From Rhizonema sp. PD37 (lineage in GTDB: Bacteria > Cyanobacteriota > Cyanobacteriia > Cyanobacteriales > Nostocaceae): a stretch of 53,076 nucleotides of DNA. Made by a program: the position numbers and the translations under genes. Position 1 is the stretch's first letter. Every line of letters begins with the position of its first letter. The stretch spans positions 1 through 53,076 of the forward strand of contig JAQYWO010000023.1 of assembly GCA_029379215.1 (NCBI GenBank). Reading direction: 5' to 3'. A model generated the notes under the pieces. That model ran no database searches. It saw only the letters and a list, made by a program, of their open reading frames with translations, and was not told where the DNA came from. Of the stretch, positions 27,365 to 35,008 are shown one piece after another.

Positions 27365-28729
27365 TTATATTGAGGAGAAAATAGTACCGACTAAGCCGAG
27401 TGCCACAATTAATCCCAGCGCAATAGTCAACCGAAAGGTGAGTCGCGGCTCACGAGCGATTTTCGCAACCAACGGCAGATTCACTAGTGCGCTTGCAACA
27501 GAAGCCAGCACCGCACCAGTCCCCGCGACTTGTACAGGGAGTATACCGTGAGCAGCTAGTGTCGCGGCAGAAGCGACCGCACTGGCGCTAGAAATCAAGC
27601 CTCCAAGTATACTGATGGCGTAAAAACCAAATTGACCCAGCATCTTCTGCGCCAGTACAGCACCAATTTGCAGCGCCAGAAAAATCAGTCCGAACTTCAA
27701 CGCTGATTGGAGCGAGAAAGGTGATTCAAAATTCAGTGCGGTCGGATTTTCCTCTGATTGGTTGCGATTAGAAGCTGTGTCAAGCCAACGCTTTGAGAAT
27801 TTAGCCTGAGGTAAAAGCTGGACAAAAGTCAGCCCTACGATCCCCATGAGCATGAGAGCTAGTGCTGGTGCCGATGATTTAAAAGCTAGTGGAGACAGGA
27901 TAGCCAATAGCACAGCGTTGCGAACCACCATAGCTGCCGTAGCTAGAATGATGCCTTGATATGCCACCTCACAAAGACGCCCCTGAGTTTCATACACCCG
28001 CTTGGCTAGCTCGACGACAGCAACACTGCTGTTAACCAAACCACCTAAAAAGCCAGCCACCTGTATACCCCGAGTTCCGTAAATCTTCCACAGTATGTAG
28101 TTAACGAAACCTATGCCAGCTACCAAAATCACAGTTAGCCAAGCTTCACGCGGTTGCACCAATTTCCACGGGTCGAAGCTCCCCTTTGGCAAAGCCGGAT
28201 AAATGACAAACGATAACATCGCCAGCATAATTGCCGACCGGAGTTCGGTGGCGCTCAGACCGAGGCTAAAACCTTTAAGGCTTTCTTTCCAAGAGAGTAA
28301 CGCCGCACTCATCACTGCCACAGCTACAGGAGTCACGGTATGACCCTGTCCACACAACACTCCAGCAAATCCGGTTACCAACATGGCAACAGATGTGGTC
28401 AACTCAGTGCCCTTGTTAGCACGTAAAGTTTTAAGGTTCAAGAAAACAATAGGGAGACCAAGTAAAGCAATACTTAATAAGGCGTAATTTTCATTTAGTA
28501 TTCCGCCTAAGCTGCCCAATAGCGACACAAAACCAAAGGTTCTCACTCCCGCCTGCTTCTGTCGCCACTCCCGCTCTAAACCGACAAACAGTCCAATGAC
28601 CAACGCCAAAGCCATGCGCTTAATACTATACGTGTGTAGCGTCCCGGAAAAAATTGACGGGAATGACCAAGATTGAGTCGAGGTATCTGTTGCGGCAGTA
28701 AGTATGAGTGAGACAGACTCTAAAATCAT
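27365..28729 (-). CDS. MgtC/SapB-DUF4010 membrane protein
   Basis: A 454-residue integral-membrane protein. Residues about 35-160 match the MgtC/SapB domain: RMALALVIGLFVGLEREW, AGVRTFGFVSLLGSLGG and the TAVAMLVTGFAGV-like segment. The C-terminal DUF4010 part (about 190-454) has a dozen hydrophobic segments, including GFLGGLVNSSVAV and LGGLISSASAVASAA. MgtC proteins affect membrane energetics and Mg2+ homeostasis; the long DUF4010 form is of unknown role, probably a transporter or channel. The start ATG at 28729 precedes a short Ser/Thr-rich lead. The gene sits between remnants of sulfur-related genes and a sulfonate-binding protein, with no clear functional tie. Confidence 0.85.
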   Translation of the reverse strand: MILESVSLILTAATDTSTQSWSFPSIFSGTLHTYSIKRMALALVIGLFVGLEREWRQKQAGVRTFGFVSLLGSLGGILNENYALLSIALLGLPIVFLNLKTLRANKGTELTTSVAMLVTGFAGVLCGQGHTVTPVAVAVMSAALLSWKESLKGFSLGLSATELRSAIMLAMLSFVIYPALPKGSFDPWKLVQPREAWLTVILVAGIGFVNYILWKIYGTRGIQVAGFLGGLVNSSVAVVELAKRVYETQGRLCEVAYQGIILATAAMVVRNAVLLAILSPLAFKSSAPALALMLMGIVGLTFVQLLPQAKFSKRWLDTASNRNQSEENPTALNFESPFSLQSALKFGLIFLALQIGAVLAQKMLGQFGFYAISILGGLISSASAVASAATLAAHGILPVQVAGTGAVLASVASALVNLPLVAKIAREPRLTFRLTIALGLIVALGLVGTIFSSI

Positions 28730-29305
28730 GAAGATGCACCGAGGAATGGAATTACGGTAGAGACTGTTGACATAGTAGACATTTGATCGCTAAAGACCTG
28801 TACCAAAGAGGATTTTTGTGAAAGGTGAGCCTCACCTCCTCTTGGTTCGCTTTAACTTTAGCCAACAGAAGATTATTTGCTTAGTTTACAACAAATTAAG
28901 AATATGTTAAGAAATGGTTAAGCAATAATCTGATACTGACTGCTTAAATCTCCAGGGGTCAACTACTGACACTGACACCTCCCATGTACAGTAGAGGCTT
29001 GAAAAATTCAGCTTTCATATTGAACACTCAAAGAAGTCATGTCTACTGATAAATTCAGCTATATTGCTTGTTGGAGACATTCGCGACTCTATGCTCCGAC
29101 GCTTGAAAACGTGGGACTTACAAAGAAAGGCTAATTGCTGAATGCTGACTCTATTAACCCAAGTTGCGGGTTATTAAATTGTGAGTGAAAAATACCTGTC
29201 TATTCATGCGATCGCTATTAAACTAATGCAATGCGCCTGCAAGAGTGGCGAGGGCTGGAACGCTTATTCTTACGTTTATTTCTGAAAGTTCGTGATCTAC
29301 TGAGG
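28730..29305. other. 575-bp intergenic region
   Basis: Contains a 15-bp palindrome AGGTGAGCCTCACCT (28823-28837), a TAACCC/GGGTTA hairpin (29155-29173), and a 31-codon ORF at 29039-29134 without recognisable features. No gene supported. It includes the leader of the MgtC-like gene, but no known riboswitch was recognised. Confidence 0.4.
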
Positions 29306-30415
29306 TTACTTATTCCCTTGCCAAACTATTTCCTTGATATTAATTTGTTTCGGCACAAGTTTGATTTTGTAGAAGGCATCGGCAACTTCTTGCTGTTTGG
29401 CAATCACGTCATTGGTCATCGGAAGCACACCATAATCGCGTCGCTTTTCCGCTACCTCCAAAACGTCAGCATTAATTCCCAATGCAGGCGAGAGAAATTT
29501 AGCAACTTCAGTAGGAGTACTCTTTGCCCAGTCACTGACTTTCTTTAGCTCATCCAAAACTGTTTTTAAAGTATCAGGATGGGCTTCGGCAAAAGACTTG
29601 GCAGCGAGATAATAACCGCGATTGGCAGCTAGTCCAGTCCCATCTGTTAAAGTACGTGCATCTGTTGCTTTTTGTGCAGCAGCTAAGTATGGGTCCCAAA
29701 TTGCCCACGCATCAATGTTTTTTCCCTCAAAGGCAGCACGGGCATCAGCAGGCTGGAGAGAAGCTACTTTGATATCACTATACTGTAGTCCTGCTTTTTC
29801 CAGTGCTTTTACTACCAAATAATTAGTATTTGAACCTTTCACAAAAGTAACTTTCTTGCCTTTGAGATCAGCCACCGTTTTAATAGGTGAGTTTTTGGGA
29901 ACAAGGATGGCTTCACCCTTGGGGCTCCAGGGATCGTAAGCAACATAAACCAAGGGAGTGCCTGCGGCTTGGGCAAATATGGGTGGTGATTCTCCGGTAT
30001 AACCGAAGTCAATGCTTCCAGCACTTATAGCTTCTAAAATTGGGGGACCAGATGAAAATTCAGTCCAAGTTACAGAAGTACCCGAGGCAGCCAAAGCTTT
30101 TTCCAAGTTTCCTTTTGCCTTCGTCACACTCAAGATTGTTCCCGCTTTCTGAAAGCCAACACGAATCACAGTACCGCTAGCTGCTGAACTCTGATTAGAT
30201 GCTGATGCTGTCTTCTGCTTTATTGCTCCTTGATCGCTGGTGTTTGAAGAACAAGCAGAGACAGCCAGAATTAAGCCAAGTCCCATTGCAAACATTAGGA
30301 AAAAAATACGGATTCTTCGCTGCTTAAACCTTCGGAGAAAGCCAAGCAAAGTACCCAATAGTCCAGACACAGAAATTTTAGTCAACATAAATACTCTAAT
30401 TGTCAGGATAAACAC
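29306..30415 (-). CDS. Aliphatic sulfonate-type ABC transporter substrate-binding lipoprotein
   Basis: A periplasmic solute-binding protein of 369 residues. A long basic N-terminus with a hydrophobic stretch (IFFLMFAMGLGLILAVSAC) ends in a lipobox (LAVSAC), so the mature protein is lipid-anchored at that Cys. The binding fold shows VIRVGFQKAGTILSVTKAKG, TWTEFSSGPPILEAISAGSID (SsuA/NrtA-type pocket), the PPIFAQAAGTPLVYVA segment, VADLKGKKVTFVKGSNTNYL and the WAIWDPYLAAAQK segment. This is the SsuA-like group that binds alkanesulfonates or similar anions. No permease or ATPase gene is adjacent, so it is an orphan here. An inner ATG (ninth codon after the first) could be the true start. Confidence 0.88.
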   Translation of the reverse strand: MFILTIRVFMLTKISVSGLLGTLLGFLRRFKQRRIRIFFLMFAMGLGLILAVSACSSNTSDQGAIKQKTASASNQSSAASGTVIRVGFQKAGTILSVTKAKGNLEKALAASGTSVTWTEFSSGPPILEAISAGSIDFGYTGESPPIFAQAAGTPLVYVAYDPWSPKGEAILVPKNSPIKTVADLKGKKVTFVKGSNTNYLVVKALEKAGLQYSDIKVASLQPADARAAFEGKNIDAWAIWDPYLAAAQKATDARTLTDGTGLAANRGYYLAAKSFAEAHPDTLKTVLDELKKVSDWAKSTPTEVAKFLSPALGINADVLEVAEKRRDYGVLPMTNDVIAKQQEVADAFYKIKLVPKQINIKEIVWQGNK

Positions 30416-30566
30416 ATATCAAAGCCAAAAGATTAGGTAATTCAATAAGATTACCGTAGATTTTATTGGTAAAAATATTACATAACAGTAAATAAGTAAT
30501 CGAACTGAGAGCAATAGACAAATGACAATAGCAACTATGCGATGCTTATGCCGTATCGCCGTGGTC

Positions 30567-30585
30567 GGCGCTCCTGAGAAGCGCC
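30567..30585. promoter_or_regulatory. Hairpin GGCGCT/AGCGCC in a divergent intergenic region
   Basis: Six-bp GC-rich stem with a 7-nt loop between the divergent binding-protein and methyltransferase genes (30416-30702). Function not assigned. Confidence 0.25.
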
Positions 30586-30702
30586 TAAAAATCAGAGCAA
30601 GCTATGGAATTATTTAGATAATACTACTGCATGTTGATTAAAATACAGAATTTTAAGTAAAATTTATCAGGACTTTGATTCAATCAGACAAGGAAGCAGG
30701 CA

Positions 30703-31392
30703 ATGACAGACAAAATTATTCAAGAACAAATTGCTTACTATCGCGCCAGAGCCAACGAATATGATGAGTGGTTCTATCGCATTGGTCGTTACGATCGCGG
30801 TAAGGACATTAACCAGCGCTGGTTCAACGAAGTTGATGTTGTCAAACAGGCTTTACAAAAAGTTGGACAAACCGAGGAAATCTTAGAGTTAGCTAGTGGA
30901 ACGGGAATCTGGACGCAGGAACTTTTAAATATTGGCAAGAAAATTACTGCAATTGACGCATCCCAAGAAGCAAATGAAATTAATCGCAGCAAGTTAGGTT
31001 CACCGAATGTGGAATATCGCCAAATTGATTTATTTGCATGGGAACCCGACACTGAATATGATTTAGCATTTTTCTCCTTCTGGTTATCTCATGTACCACC
31101 AGAATTACTTGAATCATTTTTGACAAAAGTCTATAAATCTGTTCGTGTTGGTGGACAAGTATTTATTATTGACTCGCGCTTTGAACCTACATCCACAGCT
31201 AATAACCATAACCTTAATGATGACGGCAGCATCTATGAAAGCCGTAAGTTAAATGATGGTCAAGAATTTCAGATTGTGAAAATTTTTTATCAGCCTGATG
31301 AACTCAAAAACAAACTGACGCAAGTCGGTTTCAAAGCCGAGGTCAAAGTGACAGAGTGCTATTTTATCTATGCAAATGCTACAAAGTTTTAG
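30703..31392 (+). CDS. Class I SAM-dependent methyltransferase
   Basis: A 229-residue soluble methyltransferase. The N-terminal YYRARANEYDEWFYR helix is common in small-molecule methyltransferases. Motif I is EILELASGTGIWTQELL (about 58-74), the strand-2 acid is in KKITAIDAS, and motif IV is DLAFFSFWLSHVPPE. A post-core GGQVFIIDSRFEP strand follows. ATG is preceded by GGAAGCAGGCA, a good ribosome-binding site. The substrate is unknown. The frame is intact, unlike the broken methyltransferase at 24 kb and the VOC gene next to it. Confidence 0.85.
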   Translation: MTDKIIQEQIAYYRARANEYDEWFYRIGRYDRGKDINQRWFNEVDVVKQALQKVGQTEEILELASGTGIWTQELLNIGKKITAIDASQEANEINRSKLGSPNVEYRQIDLFAWEPDTEYDLAFFSFWLSHVPPELLESFLTKVYKSVRVGGQVFIIDSRFEPTSTANNHNLNDDGSIYESRKLNDGQEFQIVKIFYQPDELKNKLTQVGFKAEVKVTECYFIYANATKF

Positions 31393-31518
31393 AATCAAAT
31401 TTAAGTCGAAATATGCAAGAAATTAAGCCTATATTTGAATGAAACTTTAAAAAGCGGTATCTTGCAGCTTTGATTCTGAAGTCGTTAATGACCGATGCTC
31501 GCCCAGTTTTTGTCAAGA

Positions 31519-31884
31519 TTAACTGTTAGTTTCTGCTATTTCTATCCGATTTCCACCGGGATCGCGCAAAAAGAAGCGATGGCGTCCTGGTACTGGTAGC
31601 CGATCTGGTAAGATTTCCACACCATGCGCTTGCAAGTGTTCCTGAAAAGCCTGCAAATCACTTGTTAAGTAACAAATGTGTCGCCTAGATGCTGTATTCT
31701 CGGGGTTTGTTTCCGTAGTAATGTGAATCCGAATATTTCCCAAAACATACCAAGCACCTCCATTTGCTTTACTTGTCTAAGGTTTAGGAATTTCAGTGAG
31801 GCCCAAAACTTTGCTGTAGAAAAATAGCATTGCATCTTCTGCGGACGGCGAAGATGTTACTTGAATATGATCGATTGTATTCAA
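31519..31884 (-). pseudogene. VOC/glyoxalase-family protein interrupted by one in-frame TAG
   Basis: Reading from a TTG at 31884 (preceded by GGAGG), the frame gives NTIDHIQVTSSPSAEDAMLF, then FYSKVLGLTEIPKP. It then hits TAG (31777-31779) and continues in the same frame with TSKANGGAWYVLGNIRIHI and the C-terminal half ending RHRFFLRDPGGNRIEIAE. This is one complete VOC domain of about 121 residues: the His of the first strand (IDHIQV) and the Glu in IEIAE are present as metal ligands. A Glu or Gln codon at the TAG position would restore it. It is probably a nonsense pseudogene; it is the second in-frame amber within 8 kb. Confidence 0.75.
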
Positions 31885-32449
31885 CCATATGATGACTGCC
31901 TCCAACTTTTAAATAATTGCTTCACTTGATAACATTTTTTCAAAAACAAAAGCATCAACCCAGATATCTGAACTGAAAATCATTTCTCCCACTCTCTGGA
32001 ATCCGGGACTTGCGTATTCGTCCCATTTTGAATAAAAAATCCATATTTAGATAGAGTTTTAAGATTTTTGTCTGTATTAATAGCTACAAAATTAGATGCG
32101 GTTACCCTAGAAAAATCAATTTTTCAAAATAATCTTGACAGACTACTAAGCTGTTCGGCATCTAGTTTTACAGGGCAGTATAAGGCAGCCAACGGTTTCA
32201 GGCGCTAAATCATCAAATTTAGATGCGCGTCAGCTTACGAACCCAATGGCTACGACTTTCTGGTTTTGGCTTGAGACGAGATTTCAGGCAAAAGCCCCGC
32301 TACTTTTGGGCACATTCTTCTAAAGTTTCCCCCAAAGACAAAAAAGCTAGATGCCATTGAGAGATCTCATTATCGCTTAGTCGGTCATGATATCATAGGC
32401 ATGATGGATGTTAAAATATTGCATAAAGCTGCATTAATGAAGTCGCTAT
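31885..32449. other. 565-bp intergenic region
   Basis: No recognised gene. A 45-codon ORF at 32223-32360 (MRVSLRTQWLRLSGFGLRRD...) is basic and may be chance. AT-rich elsewhere; the word GGGACTTGCGTATTCG (about 32006) resembles element-end motifs seen at 17956 and 26629. Confidence 0.35.
32387..32396. promoter_or_regulatory. Possible operator ATGATATCAT upstream of toxin-antitoxin pair
   Basis: Perfect 10-bp palindrome about 54 bp before the antitoxin start. Antitoxins of this kind usually repress their own promoter by binding such palindromes; assignment is by position only. Confidence 0.3.
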
Positions 32450-32704
32450 ATGGCTATTTTTGTTACGCTCAGTCCAGAATTAGAAGCACTACTGCGCGAT
32501 AAAGCTGCAAGACTTGGTCAAAACGTTGATATTGTTGCATCCCACTTGCTAGCCAATGCTTTAGAGTGGGAAGTAAAAGACTCACAAGAGGCGATAAAAG
32601 GTATTCAGCAGGGGTTAGATGATTTTGAGACAGGTCGATTTCGTTCTTTTAAGGAATTTGCGGAGGAACAGCGTCGCAAATATAACCTACCCGCAGATTC
32701 ATGA
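32450..32704 (+). CDS. Antitoxin of a type II toxin-antitoxin pair
   Basis: An 84-residue protein with a predicted ribbon-helix-helix-like N-terminus (ITVTL-type strand FVTLSPELEALL, then KAARLGQNVDIVASHLLANAL). An acidic C-terminal half follows, with QQGLDDFETGRFRSFKEFAE, which would wrap and neutralise the toxin. The stop codon overlaps the toxin start by 4 bp (ATGA at 32701-32704), a hallmark of translational coupling in such pairs. The family name is not certain, but the layout is. Confidence 0.75.
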   Translation: MAIFVTLSPELEALLRDKAARLGQNVDIVASHLLANALEWEVKDSQEAIKGIQQGLDDFETGRFRSFKEFAEEQRRKYNLPADS

Positions 32705-33051
32705 AATATCGCATTGAGATTTCTAGTGTGGCGGAGGCTGAGGTAGACAGTACTTTTTTGCGGTTGTCACAAGTGACATCTGCAATGAAAGCAAGTAAGT
32801 GGTATGCAGGATTGTTAGAAGCAGTTGATTCTTTATCGCAAATGCCGAAGCGTTGCCCTTTGGCAAGGGAAAATGAGTATTTCAGTCAAGAAATTAGACA
32901 ATTAATTTACGGTCGAGGACGCAACTCATACCGCATTCTGTTCACAATTTTAGAACAGCAAGAAGTATCTACAGTTCGTATTCTTCACATCCGACATTCT
33001 GCACAGCAAACCTTTGGTGAAGAATCACAGAACTCTGATGCAAACGAATAA
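32701..33051 (+). CDS. RelE/ParE-family toxin
   Basis: A 116-residue basic protein with a ParE/RelE fold. It opens with a strand (YRIEISSVAEAEVDSTFLRL), has a long helix with the W-Y-A-GLLEAVDSL pattern, and the PKRCPLARENE loop. The C-terminal sheet is IRQLIYGRGRNSYRILFTI then VSTVRILHIRHSA. RelE members cleave mRNA at the ribosome and ParE members poison gyrase; the motifs do not decide which. It overlaps the antitoxin gene by 4 bp. It marks the left border of the kinase/CHAT island. Confidence 0.8.
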   Translation: MKYRIEISSVAEAEVDSTFLRLSQVTSAMKASKWYAGLLEAVDSLSQMPKRCPLARENEYFSQEIRQLIYGRGRNSYRILFTILEQQEVSTVRILHIRHSAQQTFGEESQNSDANE

Positions 33052-33106
33052 TACTCGCTAAGTAGTCAGACGCAATTAATTACACAAAAGATTGGCTGAA
33101 ATTATT

Positions 33107-33240
33107 ATATTACGTCCGCTTAATTGCTTATAAATAAAAGATAGGTTCGTAGTTGCGCTGGCGAGCAGGCGGCATCCCCGAAGAGGTACGCTTAAAACAG
33201 TCATAGAACGCTGAAGCGAAACAACAAACCTTTATTGTAT
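33107..33240 (-). repeat. Diverged copy of MITE-like repeat (family A), inverted
   Basis: CGCTTAATTGCTTATAAATA and the AAAAGATAGGTTCGTAGTTGCGCT that follows are the reverse complement of the end of the 2679-2744 copy. The other arm (GAACGCTGAAGCGAAACAAC, about 33206-33225) is degraded and an extra roughly 45-bp segment sits in the centre. Confidence 0.6.
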
Positions 33241-33412
33241 GCCTACAGTTGATAATTGCCACAATAAAAGTGCATGATAAAACTACGCCAACTGAGGATA
33301 TCCAAAACGGTAGCAGTCACAAAAATTGTTGACGCCACCTAAAACAGGTGGTTCGTTTTTCTTCAGTAGTTGAGCAGACTCGTTCATGTGACAAACGTAT
33401 CGGAGATTTGAG

Positions 33413-34723
33413 ATGAAACTGTGGACACCAAACCAACCGCTCAAAAACGGCAGATTCATGATTCAAAAAGTCCTTGGTGGTGGTGGCTTTGGTGTAACTT
33501 ATAGCGCAGTAGAACAGCGCACAGGTAAAGTATTTGCCATCAAAACCCTCAACCCGATGCACCAAAGTCAAGATGACTTCCACGAAAAACAAGAAAAGTT
33601 TGTGAATGAAGCCTTGCGGTTACGAGGTTGTCATCATCCCCATATTGTTAAAGTCCATGAATTGATTCAAGAAGATGGCATGTGGGGGATGGTGATGGAA
33701 TTTATTGACGGGGAAGATTTAGGGGTTTATGTTGATAAACATGGACAATTGTCAGAGTCAGAAGCATTACGCTACATTGACCAAGTCGGACAAGCTTTAG
33801 AATATGTTCACCAACAAGGTTTTTTACATCGCGATATCAAACCGAATAATATTATTTTGCTTAGTGGTAAACTAGAAGCGGTATTGATTGACTTTGGTCT
33901 TGCCCGCGAGTTTACTATTGGTAAAACCTTAAGCATGAGCAATTCAAAAACAGAGGGTTATGCACCAGTAGAACAGTATGAAAGGCTTGGGCATTTTGGA
34001 ACTTATACTGATGTTTATGCTTTAGCAGCAACGTTGTATAGTTTACTGACGACTCGAACTCCGATACCTGCTCATTATCGCAAAGATGCCGATATTCCCT
34101 TAAAAGCCCCAAAGCAGTTTAATCACGAGATTAGCGACAAGGTAAATAATGCGATTCTCAAAGGAATGGAGTTGGAAGCGCAACACAGACCCCAGACAGT
34201 GTTAGAGTTTAGGAAATTGCTTGGTCTGGTCAATGTAGAATCTTCACCAATCAAATTAATCACCCCCCTAATGGATTACACCCAATTACGGGATTTACTT
34301 GCTGCTCTTAAGTGGCGAGAAGCCGATGAGGAAACAAACCGATTAATGCTAGCAGTAGCCGGAAGAGAAAAAGAAGGTTGGCTGGATGTAGATAGTATTG
34401 ACGATTTTCCCTGTCTTGACCTGAGGATCATTGACCAACTTTGGATAAAATACAGTCATGGCAAATTTGGTTTCTCTGTGCAAAAGCGTATTTATCAAAG
34501 TTTGGGTGGAACCAGAAATGACGACGAAAGAAGTAGAAAAATTTGGGAAGCATTTGGCGATCGCGTTGGCTGGCGTCGTCAGGATGAGTGGTTGTACTAT
34601 ACTGACTTGACTTTTAACCTTGCAGCACCTGAAGCCCACCTCCCTAGGTTGCGTGTGGTTGGGTGGATTGGGTGGTATTCTTCTATCGCGTCGAGACTTG
34701 TAAAATGTAACATAGATTTATAA
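33413..34723 (+). CDS. Hanks-type Ser/Thr kinase fused to a GUN4 domain
   Basis: A 436-residue protein. The kinase domain occupies residues about 14-275: Gly loop LGGGGFGVTY (21-30), Lys44 in FAIKTL, Glu in KFVNEALRL, catalytic loop HRDIKPNN (about 139-146), DFG in IDFGLARE and EGYAPVEQY in the activation segment. All catalytic residues are present. From about 285 comes a GUN4 domain: LMDYTQLRDLLAALKWREAD then GWLDVDSIDDFPCLDLRIID and the QDEWLYYTDLTFNLAAPEAHLP end. GUN4 binds tetrapyrroles such as protoporphyrin and heme-like intermediates. The kinase may thus sense a tetrapyrrole, an inference from the fusion, a cyanobacterial architecture. It is followed by a MITE-like element and an FHA kinase. 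Confidence 0.9.
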   Translation: MKLWTPNQPLKNGRFMIQKVLGGGGFGVTYSAVEQRTGKVFAIKTLNPMHQSQDDFHEKQEKFVNEALRLRGCHHPHIVKVHELIQEDGMWGMVMEFIDGEDLGVYVDKHGQLSESEALRYIDQVGQALEYVHQQGFLHRDIKPNNIILLSGKLEAVLIDFGLAREFTIGKTLSMSNSKTEGYAPVEQYERLGHFGTYTDVYALAATLYSLLTTRTPIPAHYRKDADIPLKAPKQFNHEISDKVNNAILKGMELEAQHRPQTVLEFRKLLGLVNVESSPIKLITPLMDYTQLRDLLAALKWREADEETNRLMLAVAGREKEGWLDVDSIDDFPCLDLRIIDQLWIKYSHGKFGFSVQKRIYQSLGGTRNDDERSRKIWEAFGDRVGWRRQDEWLYYTDLTFNLAAPEAHLPRLRVVGWIGWYSSIASRLVKCNIDL

Positions 34724-34733
34724 CTGCTCCAAT

Positions 34734-34933
34734 CAAGATCCCCGACTTCTTTAAGGATATAGCTGATTCATGAGGGGTTATACCCCTCATGAACCATAAA
34801 TCAACTATTTCGTCGCTCTTTCCGGATGCGATCATACCCTTAATCGAGTATCTAAAAGTCTATAAAATCGTTGGAGGGTGAGGGGTCACACCCTGAATGA
34901 CCAGCTGTATCCTTTTATTAGTCGGGGATCTTG
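34734..34933. mobile_element. 200-bp MITE-like element with about 54-bp imperfect terminal inverted repeats
   Basis: The left end CAAGATCCCCGACT (34734-34747) is the exact reverse complement of the right end (34920-34933). Similarity continues inward through AAGGATAYAGCTG and ACCCCTCA words for about 54 bp. An inner palindrome TCATGAGGGG...CCCCTCATGA is present on the left arm. The tips equal the first half of the REP palindromes at 36398-37392, so the two families are related. No coding capacity. Confidence 0.75.
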
Positions 34934-35008
34934 TTGCTCACGAATGTGGTGCTAAGAATTACTACAATCAAAAATTAATACCTTACAAATACGTATAATA
35001 AATACCAA

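Noticed and set aside
29231..29548. Plus-strand ORF of 105 codons at the end of the sulfonate-binding gene
   Set aside because: Mostly antisense to the binding-protein gene, basic and without family features.
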